This document shows positions 53,341 to 62,810 of a DNA stretch of 64,000 bases, one piece after another. The DNA comes from Huiozyma naganishii CBS 8797 (lineage: Eukaryota > Ascomycota > Saccharomycetes > Saccharomycetales > Saccharomycetaceae). Location of the stretch: contig NC_035922.1 of the NCBI RefSeq assembly GCF_000348985.1, positions 186,001-250,000 on the forward strand, given 5' to 3'. The notes beneath the pieces were generated by a model. It searched no databases. It saw nothing but the letters and a program-made list of their open reading frames with translations, and had not been told where the DNA came from. Made by a program: the position numbers and the translations under genes. Every line of letters starts with the position of its first letter. Within the stretch, counting starts at the first letter, position 1.

Positions 53341-55266
53341 ATGAACTGTGTTTTGAGACGATGGGCAGTTGTGTGTTTTTATGCGATTAATGTCAGTTCA
53401 ATGGTGCATTTCTTCATTTCAGGGTCTCAGTGTACCTGGCACCAATGGTTCACACGCCCATTGGTACTTTTGGTCAGTTTCGTCACTCTCGGGCTGATAA
53501 CTTCCGATTTTTTGACACCATCATTGTCAGTCATATCGAACGAGATTCTTCATGTGTCGGATAGGGTTGCTGGCTTGACACTGTTGTCACTCGGAAACGA
53601 TATTCCAGAGATAACGACGACATACCAGTCTATGAGTTTGGGGGTACCGCTCCTGGCTCTGGGTGAGTTGTTAGGCGGGGTTCTTTTCCTCCTCACCGTG
53701 GTGATTGGTCTTATGGGGATGATTCACCCTATCCATTTCACATTGTCCGGTTGTGAAGAGGAGGAATCTATTTTGAGATATCGTGGTCTCGCCTGTGACA
53801 GAGCCAACTACGTTCATGACCTCATCATGTTCACAATCATGATTCTAATGTTTATGGGGACAATCCTTTGCAACGGAGCGTTGACGAGAATGAACTGCTT
53901 GTTTTTCATTGGTCTGTACCTGACGTATATGGCTTACTTGGTCTTATACTACAAGGATTGCAGTACTGTGGGGACCCACACTAGGGCAGCAGAGGCGACA
54001 CCGACAGATTCTGTCGCAGCCTTGCCAGTGACAGATAATATAATGAGGTTTGACGAGGGCGAACTGTCCAGACGTTTGCTCATAAGAGACGGGATACGAG
54101 AGTGTATGCTTGCCAATTATCGTAACGGGTGGACCAAAATGACATTAGCCGGATATCTTGATATTTGGAGAAACGAACAACTGTTCGAGGATGATTATGA
54201 AGGCGACGAGGAAATGAGTCGACCCTCATCTAAATATGGGGCCCTGCAAAGGTCCTCGTCTTTGCAAGATGAGGGCACCACGGCAACGGGGGCGATGCGG
54301 TTCCCAACAGCCGTATCAAGACAGTCGATCAGTTTTGAAAGGTTGCCCACATTTGGTCCATCAGGGGTCATGAGCGAGGTAGTGAGTGTTCAGTCTGCCC
54401 CCAGGTTATTCTCCCCGGTGACCACAGGTCCATATACGTCTCTTTCGTCTGTTGTCGGTTGTGTGGAGAGTAAGAGTACCGCGCGCAACGCGTATTATGT
54501 GCCTGAGATGTTACGATGCTTGTACGCTGTCTCTGAGAGCACAAGTTCAGCGTGGGAGTACTTGTTGATAGTGATCACTGCGCCCGTGTCTATCGTGTTG
54601 GGTATGTTGATACCGTCCAGTGGTCAGGGAAGTCGGACCGGCACTTTTTTGACAGGTATACAAGCATGCGTATCGCCGCTTGTCGCGTGGTGTCTCGTTA
54701 TTGAGAGTGTTGTGTTGAACTGGGGTGTTTGTTTGTTTATGTTTGCCACGCTTTGCGTTTGTTTGGTGAATCGCGGTGCGCCGTACCGAATGGTGTGCGC
54801 TTACGAGTTTGCCACTTCGGTCAGTTTGATCTCAGCGACGGTCCGTGCCGTTGTGGGGATCCTTCGTCTGTGGTCCCGTGAATTTAGTATCCGGGAGAGT
54901 ATCCTTGGTGCAACGGTGTTTGCCTGGGGGGGTTCGATCGGCGATCTTGTAGCGAATCTGACGTTCGTCAAGATCGGTGTCGTTGAGATCGCGTTGGGGG
55001 CTTGCTTTGGGAGCCCACTGTTGTCCCTGTTATTTGGAGTCGGTGTAGACGGGCTTGTTCTGATGGCACGGGAAAACTGGCAGCGCATTGACATCGCGGT
55101 GGATGCGTCCCTGAAAGTGACATCTCTTGGAGTTCTTTGCTCGCTGCTTGTGTTTCTCGTGGTGGTCCCGCTTAACGGGTGGGTTATCGATTGGAAAGTG
55201 AGTGCTGTACTGTTCACAGTTTACACTGGCGTCACTTGTGCGAACGTGTACCTTGGGTGTTTGTGA
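53341..55266 (+). CDS. Cation/Ca2+ exchanger-like membrane protein, YDL206W type
   Basis: The 641-residue protein follows GLE1 as YDL206W does in Sc (762 residues, unknown function). It has about ten hydrophobic segments in two groups (residues 15-205 and 405-640) separated by a hydrophilic Ser/Thr-rich loop of about 200 residues. The two inverted repeats typical of the Na/Ca exchanger superfamily are visible: TLLSLGNDIPEITTTYQSMS near 80-99 and TVFAWGGSIGDLVANLTF near 525-542, with the acidic residues (Asp, Glu; Asp) that bind cations in relatives. Substrate and membrane are not known. Confidence 0.87.
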   Translation: MNCVLRRWAVVCFYAINVSSMVHFFISGSQCTWHQWFTRPLVLLVSFVTLGLITSDFLTPSLSVISNEILHVSDRVAGLTLLSLGNDIPEITTTYQSMSLGVPLLALGELLGGVLFLLTVVIGLMGMIHPIHFTLSGCEEEESILRYRGLACDRANYVHDLIMFTIMILMFMGTILCNGALTRMNCLFFIGLYLTYMAYLVLYYKDCSTVGTHTRAAEATPTDSVAALPVTDNIMRFDEGELSRRLLIRDGIRECMLANYRNGWTKMTLAGYLDIWRNEQLFEDDYEGDEEMSRPSSKYGALQRSSSLQDEGTTATGAMRFPTAVSRQSISFERLPTFGPSGVMSEVVSVQSAPRLFSPVTTGPYTSLSSVVGCVESKSTARNAYYVPEMLRCLYAVSESTSSAWEYLLIVITAPVSIVLGMLIPSSGQGSRTGTFLTGIQACVSPLVAWCLVIESVVLNWGVCLFMFATLCVCLVNRGAPYRMVCAYEFATSVSLISATVRAVVGILRLWSREFSIRESILGATVFAWGGSIGDLVANLTFVKIGVVEIALGACFGSPLLSLLFGVGVDGLVLMARENWQRIDIAVDASLKVTSLGVLCSLLVFLVVVPLNGWVIDWKVSAVLFTVYTGVTCANVYLGCL

Positions 55267-55426
55267 ATTCGACTTTACAACGTATATATAAATATGGTGT
55301 GCCAACTCGATACAATAAATACATTCATTAGACGGGAGCGAATATCATAAAACTACATTATTTACAACTATGCATGGGAGGTTGGGTATGGTATTTTGTG
55401 TGTGGTGTGATGAGTAGTAATGGTAC

Positions 55427-56410
55427 CTATGTGAGTCTTGTGAGGTTGATCTCGTCCAGGATCTGTTTGGCGCCTTGTTCAATCATTATCTCTGCGAGTC
55501 TCTTCCCACATGCCATTGCGTCCCCTCTTGTGTTTTCGATGTGTTGCTCTAGGGACTCCTCTACGAAGTTCTTGCCCTCGACGTCGATGACGATCGCGCT
55601 CAATTTGAGCAGGCCACGCTCGATATCGTAGGAGGAGGTGCACCCGATGGGGACGGAGCAACCACCTTCGAGGGTACGCATGAGCGCGCGCTCCGCAAGG
55701 CAGCACACCGTAGTCTCGAGGTCCGAGACCTCACTGAGGATGCGCAGCATGCGCTCGTCCCCAGCCCTGACTTCTATCCCCAGTGCCCCCTGCCCCACCG
55801 CGTGGTACATGACCGAGTGGTCGAACCGCTGCGTGATGCGGGACTCGAGCCCCATCCTGACGAGCCCTGCCGTCGCGAGGATGATGCACGCGTAGGGCGA
55901 GTCCGGGTCGTCCACTTTTGCAATACGAGTGTGTATATTGCCCCTCACTGACTCGTACCTGAGGTGAGGGAAGTGTCTTTTCAGTTGTGCAGTGCGGCGC
56001 ACGGAGGATGTCCCCACGATCGACCCGGCGGGCAAATCCTCCAGTCTTCTAAACAGCGAATCCCGGGGCATGACTAGGCAGTCTGATGGGTCCACGCGCT
56101 TTGTGACCCCACCAAGCTCGAACCCATCGGGCAACAGCGTGGGCATATCCTTGAGCGAGTGCACGATGCAGTCGAGCCGCACGTCCGCGCGCTCATCGTA
56201 GAGCAAATCTTCGAGCTCTTTCGTCCACAGAGCTTTACCGCCGAACGAGTACAGCGGCTTGAACTGCACTTGGTCGCCGAGCGTCTGCGTCGTCGTTATC
56301 GAGCACGTATACTGCTGGAACGCAGCCTCGATCAGCTGCTTCACCTTCTCGCTCTGCACCACGGCGAGCTTCGACCGCCGTCCACCGATCCTCACAGTTT
56401 CGTGTGTCAT
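55427..56410 (-). CDS. HEM3: Porphobilinogen deaminase (hydroxymethylbilane synthase)
   Basis: Condenses four porphobilinogen molecules to hydroxymethylbilane in haem synthesis, in the cytosol. It has 327 residues, the same as Sc. Conserved blocks are [65 protein letters not shown], and the dipyrromethane cofactor attachment Cys in [10 protein letters not shown] near residue 251. Confidence 0.98.
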   Translation of the reverse strand: MTHETVRIGGRRSKLAVVQSEKVKQLIEAAFQQYTCSITTTQTLGDQVQFKPLYSFGGKALWTKELEDLLYDERADVRLDCIVHSLKDMPTLLPDGFELGGVTKRVDPSDCLVMPRDSLFRRLEDLPAGSIVGTSSVRRTAQLKRHFPHLRYESVRGNIHTRIAKVDDPDSPYACIILATAGLVRMGLESRITQRFDHSVMYHAVGQGALGIEVRAGDERMLRILSEVSDLETTVCCLAERALMRTLEGGCSVPIGCTSSYDIERGLLKLSAIVIDVEGKNFVEESLEQHIENTRGDAMACGKRLAEIMIEQGAKQILDEINLTRLT

Positions 56411-56917
56411 GCTTGCGTACCGTGTGTATCGCCTTCAGCACCAGTAGTATCAGCAGCAGGTAACCACTAGACAAAGTATCTCTCCCTTGTATGTTTAAAC
56501 GTTTCTATTCAGCAGCCCGTATAACGCATCCACGAACAACCAAAAAAATAAGATGAGAAAACGGGAAACCCAGACGTAAACGCAACCCAAACCCAAACCC
56601 AAACGGCACAAGGCAACCTCACCGATGGATTGTATAAACAGCTTCTCTGCGTCATCTGATAGAAGAGCCAGACACCAACAGCTCTTCAGGACTGAAAAAA
56701 TTTTCCAGAGCGTCATTTTTTCCTCTTCGTTTCATTCGCAGCGGAAACGACGACGACGAGACCCGTTCGCTGAACGAGGCGATGAGGGCCTGCTCTCTGC
56801 AGGGCATCGCCTCCGCGGCGTTGATCGTCAACACGATGAGTAATTGAGTTCTGCGGGCGGTCGGCCCGTCTTGGAGCCGTGGGAGTAGACCCCCCCCACC
56901 TCGATGATGATGATTAA
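56411..56917. other. Intergenic: HEM3 promoter and ACK1 3' flank
   Basis: 507 bases. A tandem ACCCAA repeat (three units) is at about 56585-56602 and a C8 run at 56890-56897. RTN2 lies between HEM3 and ACK1 in Sc, but no reticulon-like frame is present here. Confidence 0.6.
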
Positions 56918-58309
56918 TTAGGCACCGGCACCTTCCGTGTTGTCGATGTGTGCTGCGGCGCGGTGGAACCCGTGCGCGAGTGCTCTCTTGTAGTGTATTT
57001 GTGCTGTGTGGTGGTCCCTCGGGCAACCGACGCCAGAGTCGTAGAACTGGCCCAGAATGTAATCCGCGCGTGCGAGTTTCCCCTCTGTGTGTGCAGCACA
57101 CTGGGAGACCCACTTGCACGCCTCTTGCCAGTTTGGCTGTAGTACGCCGGGGACTCCGGTGAAGTACCACCCTGCGAGTCCCAACATGCCCATCGCGTTC
57201 GCGGTGGTCCCTGCAGACTTCCCCCCCGAAACACTAGCGTAGTACCATGCGAGAGACTTCTTCGCGTGGACGGGGAGTCCCAACTCGCCGAACTCGTAGC
57301 AGTGGCCCAGTTTCCACTGCGCAAGAGAGTAACCGTGCTCGTGTGCACATTTGTAGTAGTACTGGAGTGCTCGTGTCGTCTGTGGGAATGACTCCCCGGG
57401 GAACGCCTGTTGTAACCGTTGCTGTAAAGCTGGTGTTAGAGCGGAGAACTCGTAGATCTTGCCCAGCTCAAAGCACGCGTGCGGGGACCCCTGCGCCGCA
57501 GCTCGGAGGTACCATTCAATACCCTCAGAGATCTGTTTCTCAACGAAAAGGCTAGCGAGTCGGTACATGCAATCGACGTCGCTGGCCCCGGCACCCATTC
57601 GGTAGAATCTCGCCGCAGCGTCTGTGTCCACGGGGGTGCCCCTGCCGAACTCGAAGCTGAGCCCAGCACGGTAACAGGAGGGTCCGTGGCCGAGTCGCGC
57701 ACCCCGTTCGTAGCAACTCAGCGCCCTTGCGTCGTCCCGCTCTATGAACTGGAACCTCGAGAGACCCTCAACTTTGTGCGAGTACAATCCTCCCATGAGG
57801 TAGAACGCTGGGGCGTGCCGCAGCTTGATGAGCTTACTTAGTACTTTCAATGCATGCTCCAGCATGATCTTCTGGTTCCGAGACGCGGTCTTCGAGTCCG
57901 CGATCCGCTGCGGCAGCTTCTCGCCGTTGATCGTGTACTCCCGTATGAACTCTGCGTCCTGCGACAGTTCGAGCAGTGTCTTGCACCAGTGTAATTGTAC
58001 CTGGGGGGTGAACTGCGGCGCATCCGCTACGGCTTGTGCGTAGGACTCGTGGAATCGTCTCCCCTGCGGCGAGTACCCAGCGAGCGGGTCCCGTGGGTCC
58101 CGTGAGTCCCGCAATTGCTCACTCTCTGTCAAGTGTACGTTGCTCAGCGCGGGCGGCAACTCATCCAGCACGTCCTGGACCGGATACGGTGCCCGATGCG
58201 CTTGTGGCTGTCTTTGCTCCCCGGTCTCCATCTCCATCCCAGTAAGCGGCGAGGGCAATTGCACCGGTGGGAATGCGTTCAAGTGTGAAGTGTACCGCGT
58301 GTCGACCAT
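56918..58309 (-). CDS. ACK1: Sel1-repeat protein Ack1 (Skt5/Shc1-like)
   Basis: Ack1 is a Sel1-like repeat protein that acts upstream of Rho1/Pkc1 in cell-wall integrity in Sc. The 463-residue protein is shorter than Sc Ack1 (623), mostly in the N-terminal disordered part. At least six Sel1 repeats run from about residue 165 to 450 (for example GLYSHKVEGLSRF, ERGARLGHGPSCYRAGLSFEFG, RAAAQGSPHACFELGKIYEF, WKLGHCYEFGELGLPVHAKKSLAWY). It lies between HEM3 and MRPL11, in the Sc order without RTN2. Confidence 0.88.
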   Translation of the reverse strand: MVDTRYTSHLNAFPPVQLPSPLTGMEMETGEQRQPQAHRAPYPVQDVLDELPPALSNVHLTESEQLRDSRDPRDPLAGYSPQGRRFHESYAQAVADAPQFTPQVQLHWCKTLLELSQDAEFIREYTINGEKLPQRIADSKTASRNQKIMLEHALKVLSKLIKLRHAPAFYLMGGLYSHKVEGLSRFQFIERDDARALSCYERGARLGHGPSCYRAGLSFEFGRGTPVDTDAAARFYRMGAGASDVDCMYRLASLFVEKQISEGIEWYLRAAAQGSPHACFELGKIYEFSALTPALQQRLQQAFPGESFPQTTRALQYYYKCAHEHGYSLAQWKLGHCYEFGELGLPVHAKKSLAWYYASVSGGKSAGTTANAMGMLGLAGWYFTGVPGVLQPNWQEACKWVSQCAAHTEGKLARADYILGQFYDSGVGCPRDHHTAQIHYKRALAHGFHRAAAHIDNTEGAGA

Positions 58310-58482
58310 CCTCGCCTGGCACGCAGTCAGTAAGTCGCTGGATCTCCCGCTTGAACCTGCACTCTCAAAGTCGGTGATATTTCAGTTCAATTGTTAATAT
58401 ATAATGAACTTCTGACTGCACTTATGGCAAGGTTACATCTTCGTCTAGTGCGTCGAGTCGTCGAGTTGAGTACGTTATAGGG

Positions 58483-59235
58483 ATGTTGCGAAGTGTTATT
58501 GCTCTGGGGGGTAGGCCCGTGCCGCAGTTCACAGCACAGAGAGCGTTGCAGACGGCGCAGGGCCAGTACCGTGCACCGCCCGCACGGCGTACAGCGAAGG
58601 GGACACCGCAGCAGCGGCTGACCGTGAAGCCGTTGGACTCCCGTAAGACGTACTTGATCGACCTGTACCGGTCTCTGCTTGAGGGGAGCCCGCTCGTGCT
58701 CTTCGTTCACTACAATAACCTGTTAAAGTCCGAGGACCACTACTTCCGAGACCAGATCGCACAGCTTGGTGGGCAACTGACGAAAGTACGCAACGCTTTG
58801 CTCGAGGTGTACCTGCGGAACTCGCGGCGTGAGGACCCTTGTTCCCCCGTTGTGGGGTCCGAAGCACGCGGGGAACTCATCGCAAGACACCCTCTGCTTC
58901 CCCTTCTCTTCGGTCCGACCGCGATGATCACTTTCGATGCCGCTGCGGCGGCACCGCAGTCCGTTGCGAAGTTACTGAGACTGTTCGCTGCCTCGGGCCA
59001 CAAACTGTTCGTCGTGGGGGCCCGGTTGGACGGTACAAGCGTGCTGGATAGCGCAGGAGTCGCACAATTCAGCACATTGCCCTCGCGGGAACAACTCCAC
59101 GCGCAACTCGTGCAAGTACTGAACCAACTGTCCGGCGTGGGGCTCGTGCAGACGTTGCAACAACCTTCGAGCGCACTGTACATGACGCTGAGGGCGCACG
59201 AGACAGCTTCAAAGGACAAGACGACGGAACCATAA
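58483..59235 (+). CDS. MRPL11: Mitochondrial large ribosomal subunit protein bL10m (Mrpl11)
   Basis: The 250-residue protein equals Sc Mrpl11 (249) in length. The N-terminus (MLRSVIALGGRPVPQFTAQRALQ) is Arg-rich without acids, as in a mitochondrial presequence. The bL10 domain follows: KTYLIDLYRSLLEGSPLVLFVHYNNLLKSEDHYFRDQIAQLGGQL, GPTAMITFDAAA. Codons are strongly GC-ending. It converges on MGT1 with 44 bases between stops. Confidence 0.92.
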   Translation: MLRSVIALGGRPVPQFTAQRALQTAQGQYRAPPARRTAKGTPQQRLTVKPLDSRKTYLIDLYRSLLEGSPLVLFVHYNNLLKSEDHYFRDQIAQLGGQLTKVRNALLEVYLRNSRREDPCSPVVGSEARGELIARHPLLPLLFGPTAMITFDAAAAAPQSVAKLLRLFAASGHKLFVVGARLDGTSVLDSAGVAQFSTLPSREQLHAQLVQVLNQLSGVGLVQTLQQPSSALYMTLRAHETASKDKTTEP

Positions 59236-59279
59236 CCCGTGCCGGGCCGGGACACTTGTATATACACATAACGTCAATC

Positions 59280-59849
59280 TTACATACCATGCGGCTGGGT
59301 CTCCCTTGCGATGAGCTTCCGCTTCAAAACGGGCCCTCCCCACTTGTAACCGGAGATACCCAGCTTACTGTTAAGCACCATGTGGCAGGGCACGATAAGT
59401 GCGATCTCGTTGGCCTTACAAGCGCTCGCGACAGCCCTGGACGCGGTCGGTCTGCCGATCCCCTTCGCTAGGGCACTGTACGTAGTGGTCTGCCCGCGGT
59501 GCAACTTGAGCATCTGCGCCCATACCGTGTGTTGGAACGGAGTCCCGAAGATCAGGTCGTGCCTGATAGCTGGCCATGCGGTCCCGTCGAGCCACTGCTT
59601 GTACTGCTCCGTGAGCACCCCACTTCCCGCATCTTCACCATCTTCAGCCTCGGTGAGCTCGAACGCACGGTCCAGCCTCCTGTACAGCTTCTTGAAGTCC
59701 TCGTGCAAGTGCTGGAGCAGTTGAGATTCGTCGTCCCCCAAAGCAGCGTACACGAGCTTACCGTCGGACTTGCGAGAAGCAGCGACCGCAGAGGTAATGC
59801 GGCCCCTCACAAAGAAGTAACGGAACGTGTCCCCCTTGGCAACAGTCAT
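59280..59849 (-). CDS. MGT1: O6-methylguanine-DNA methyltransferase
   Basis: Suicide repair enzyme that moves the alkyl group from O6-methylguanine to its own cysteine. The 189-residue protein (Sc 188) has GTPFQHTVWAQMLKLHRGQTTTYSALAKGIGRPTASRAVASACKAN and the acceptor Cys in LIVPCHMVLNSKLGISGYKWG near residue 155. The usual PCHRV is PCHMV here; the nucleophile and the following His remain. TRM8 lies nearby in Sc but is absent here. Confidence 0.95.
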   Translation of the reverse strand: MTVAKGDTFRYFFVRGRITSAVAASRKSDGKLVYAALGDDESQLLQHLHEDFKKLYRRLDRAFELTEAEDGEDAGSGVLTEQYKQWLDGTAWPAIRHDLIFGTPFQHTVWAQMLKLHRGQTTTYSALAKGIGRPTASRAVASACKANEIALIVPCHMVLNSKLGISGYKWGGPVLKRKLIARETQPHGM

Positions 59850-60024
59850 ACTTGCGGGAGAGTACTGTCACAGAAGTCTCGAGGGCTCGGGCTCGAGGCT
59901 CTTTGATAAGCAGGAGCTGATTATATTATAATTACAGGAACGTCCCAGGCGGGACCCTGGATTAGTCAGCCTGGATATTACACAGTTGCTATAGTACTAG
60001 TAGTAGTATGTACACGCACGGGGA

Positions 60025-60927
60025 TCACTTGGACAGCAGGGCGTCGAACTTGGGGATGAGCGACTGCGCGAGCGCGAAGGAGAAGACGAGTTTGGGCCCC
60101 GTGGTGAGCAGTTTGGGCGTGAGTCCCTTAAAGAAAGCGGTGACTCCCTCGTTCTTGAGCGTGTTGCGCACAATCTTGAAGCCGGACTCTGGACTGTCGA
60201 AGTTTCTGTTCTGGATCCGTGTCTTGATGACGTCTAGCGGCGCGGACACGATCAGAGAAGCGGAGGCCCCGACGATCGATGAAACGAAGTTCTGCGACCA
60301 TGTGGCCTGCGAGTAGTCGGACAGCCCAAGGAGGTACTCCTTCGCGAAGGCGTTCCCCCCGAAGAGCGCGAAGGACCCGGGCGCGTTCCGCGCAGCGGTC
60401 CACCCCCACCCACGGTACAAGTTGAGCAACCCCTCGTCACGCAGGATCCGGACGAACCCACGGCCCTTGAAGGACTCCGGGTTTGTCTGCCTCTTGATCT
60501 TGAGCACATCCAGAGGCAGGAGCACGATCTCACCGATCCCGATCATCGAACCAGCGGCAGCGGACCGCATCGCCTTCCCGGTCTTCGTCCCAAAGGCAGA
60601 GTCGAAGTCCTTTTTGAAGTGTTTGTTCAAGAACTCGTTGGCAAAGGGCTGCCCACCGTACTTGTACACACGCTGCAACACTTTGTAGCAAGCAGCGTAG
60701 CCCAGCCCGGGGAACAACGATAGGAAACGAGCCCCAAGAGGTTCCGCAGCGGCACCTTTAAAGATCACAGTGTTCAGCTCGTGCAAGCTGGCCACCTGCG
60801 TGTGGTTTGACATGAGTCTCTTCGAGATCGTGTCCACCGGGTGGAACACACCGATCTCGAGAATCCCAGCGGAGGCGGACCCAAGAAGGCGAGCACGGCC
60901 GGACTGTTTCTTATCGTTCTGTGACAT
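60025..60927 (-). CDS. GGC1: Mitochondrial GTP/GDP carrier Ggc1
   Basis: Inner-membrane carrier exchanging GTP and GDP, linked to mitochondrial iron balance. The 300-residue protein (as Sc) has the three carrier signatures HPVDTISKRL, LPLDVLKIKRQ and APLDVIKTRIQ, each at the end of an odd-numbered helix, within three repeats of about 100 residues. It is a typical six-helix mitochondrial carrier. Confidence 0.96.
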   Translation of the reverse strand: MSQNDKKQSGRARLLGSASAGILEIGVFHPVDTISKRLMSNHTQVASLHELNTVIFKGAAAEPLGARFLSLFPGLGYAACYKVLQRVYKYGGQPFANEFLNKHFKKDFDSAFGTKTGKAMRSAAAGSMIGIGEIVLLPLDVLKIKRQTNPESFKGRGFVRILRDEGLLNLYRGWGWTAARNAPGSFALFGGNAFAKEYLLGLSDYSQATWSQNFVSSIVGASASLIVSAPLDVIKTRIQNRNFDSPESGFKIVRNTLKNEGVTAFFKGLTPKLLTTGPKLVFSFALAQSLIPKFDALLSK

Positions 60928-60992
60928 CTCAGAGCAATATGCAGTTTCTTTCTATAGTGAAACTATTACCTCGAGAACGCGGTGGGTGCTTT

Positions 60993-61379
60993 CAGATGCA
61001 ATTGACGGATCAGAGGCGGCAGATCTGGTTCAATTCACGAGTCTTGCTCGAGAGTGACCTGGGACCCTTCCAGTCGTCGATGACTCTGAAAATTTTCCAC
61101 AGATCACGCGACGCCCAGACACCGCCCATGCCTCTGTGGTACCCTCTGGCAGCGGAGGACGAGGTCCTGGCCCTGGCACTGGTACCGGTGGTCTCCATGG
61201 CGGTGCCCATGGGTTCATTGGTGCTTGTCCTGGTTCTGTGGTCGCGGCGGCCATGGTTGTATCAGATTACGAAGCGTGGGGAGATATTGTTGCGCGGTCG
61301 ATTGCAGTGTAGAGGCCGATGCTGGCTGTACTGGAGGCTGCGATGCTGGCAACGATGCAGACTTCTCTGCTGTTTGTAG
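60993..61379 (+). other. Unassigned 129-codon frame antisense to the ASF2 end
   Basis: A frame beginning at ATG 60993 (MQLTDQRRQIWFNSRVLLES) runs to 61379 and overlaps the ASF2 3' end in antisense by about 165 bases. Residues 59-84 (VLALALVPVVSMAVPMGSLVLVLVLW) would form one membrane span. It has no homologue I recognise. No gene is known at this place in Sc. It may be a chance frame in GC-rich DNA. Confidence 0.2.
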
Positions 61380-62810
61380 TGTAGAGGCTGGTGCTGGCTG
61401 CGATGCAAGTTGTGATGATGACTGTACCCTGGAATGTACCGGTGGTTGTACTGTAGAAGCCGATGCAAATTTCACTGGAGGTTGTGATGATGACTGTACT
61501 CCGGTGGGTACCGCTGGCTGCACTGTAGAAANNNNNNNNNNNNNNNNNNNNCTTTCAGGCTTTGATGATGATTGTACTGGAGGCGATTCAGACTGCGATG
61601 CAGGTCTCGCAACTGGTTGCATTGTAGAAATTGGTGCTGCCGGCGTTGCGGACTGCACTGCAAGCTGTCCACCTGCATACTGCCCCAGCTGCATTAGGCT
61701 CCGAGCTATTGCCCTGTCGAACCCTCTGTACTTAAGCTCTTGGTCAAACATTGAGATCAAGATGTACTCTAGAAGCTTTGCCGCCTGTGCGGATCCCGTC
61801 ATTGTACCTTCCGTGTTCTTGCTGGAGATGTACACGAGACACTGGCGAAACCGTTGGACAAACTCTGGTAGATCGCTCTTGAGATCGTACCCTCTTGGCG
61901 GGCGGCCGACGTCGCGTGTATACTTCGCGCACAGCGTAATAAAATTCATCTTCGTGTCCGTGAGTTGCTGTGACAAACTCAGCGCCTCTGCACGGGCCTT
62001 CCGTAGGTCTGCTAGCTGTAACTCTGTGGTCACATTCTTTCTTAGCGTGTTATTATCGTTGCGCAACGTGGTTATCTCCAACTGTGCACGCCTCATCTGT
62101 TGCTTCAATTGCGAGGTGAGAGTGTTCTCCCTGTTAAGTTGTGTCGCAACAGCCTGCCTTACACGCGCCTGCTCGGCGTCCAGTCTCGCGGTAAGCTCCT
62201 CAACAAGCCGCTCGTACGCAACCACCTTCTGTTGCATCTGTTGCACGAGCGGGCTCGCCGTCGCAACCGTGGGGGCTGTAAGGTCCTCTGCCCCCGCAGC
62301 GTCCTCCACTTGAGCAAGTTTCTCCTCGACCTCCCGCAACCTGCTAATCAATTGAGCCTCCAATTTACCCGCTGTTGCCGTCACAATAGACCCCCTGTTG
62401 GAGGTTCCACGCCGGGAGGAGACCACCCTCGTGTACCGTCTTCTAAGCAATGCTGTATCCGTCTCCGCAGTGACAAGTCTCGTGGTTAATTCGCGAGCCC
62501 ATCTCCTCAACCTGCGGTTCTGCTGTTTGAGGTGCGTGTTCTTCGCGGTACTCCCAGCAAGCAGGGCGTCCCTTTCCACCACAGCGGCACACAACATTGC
62601 AGCGTGGCTCTTCAACTCTACGTCGTTGCGTTTGTAGTGTTCGATCCTGCGCTCGAGTCTCTTTACATGCTTCTTGGCTGAACTCTTTGCGGAATTCTTC
62701 TCAACTTTCCCCCGGATGGGGCTTGTAGCAGCAACACCCAATGGGGGTCTCTTTACTTTGGGCGACTGGCTTCTAACGGTCCTCTCCCGGTCATTCTGCT
62801 GCGATGCCAT
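61215..62810 (-). CDS. ASF2: Asf2-like coiled-coil protein
   Basis: Assigned to ASF2 (anti-silencing protein, Sc 525 residues) by position next to GGC1 and by similar length (531). The sequence shows an N-terminal basic region with SP sites (RSQSPKVKRPPLG, ATSPIRGKVEK), coiled coils from about residue 45 to 285 and a globular segment near 300-370 (RFRQCLVYISSKNTEG, LEYILISMFDQELKYRGF). The Ser/Gln/Pro/Val repeat tail begins near 400 and contains a 20-N gap. The start at 62810 (MASQQNDRERT) is preferred; the frame extends 28 codons upstream without family support. Confidence 0.72.
   Translation of the reverse strand: MASQQNDRERTVRSQSPKVKRPPLGVAATSPIRGKVEKNSAKSSAKKHVKRLERRIEHYKRNDVELKSHAAMLCAAVVERDALLAGSTAKNTHLKQQNRRLRRWARELTTRLVTAETDTALLRRRYTRVVSSRRGTSNRGSIVTATAGKLEAQLISRLREVEEKLAQVEDAAGAEDLTAPTVATASPLVQQMQQKVVAYERLVEELTARLDAEQARVRQAVATQLNRENTLTSQLKQQMRRAQLEITTLRNDNNTLRKNVTTELQLADLRKARAEALSLSQQLTDTKMNFITLCAKYTRDVGRPPRGYDLKSDLPEFVQRFRQCLVYISSKNTEGTMTGSAQAAKLLEYILISMFDQELKYRGFDRAIARSLMQLGQYAGGQLAVQSATPAAPISTMQPVARPASQSESPPVQSSSKPEXXXXXXXXSTVQPAVPTGVQSSSQPPVKFASASTVQPPVHSRVQSSSQLASQPAPASTLQTAEKSASLPASQPPVQPASASTLQSTAQQYLPTLRNLIQPWPPRPQNQDKHQ
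61380..61610 (-). repeat. Degenerate tandem repeat in ASF2 tail, with assembly gap
   Basis: Repeated units of the form SASTVQP-x-VxxxVQSSSQ occur at least four times. On the plus strand the period is about 60 bases, marked by TGTACTGTAGAA or TGTAGTGTAGAG. The N run at 61532-61551 falls inside the array, so copy number is uncertain. Confidence 0.75.
61532..61551. other. Assembly gap (20 N) inside ASF2 repeats
   Basis: Undetermined bases in the repeat array; the frame is open on both sides. Confidence 0.99.

Noticed and set aside
61010..61261. Alternative C-terminus of ASF2 in another frame (segment containing GGVWASRDLWKIFRV)
   Set aside because: It would need a frameshift at the ASF2 end; I cannot recall the ASF2 C-terminus well enough to support it, and the segment is also covered by a plus-strand frame.
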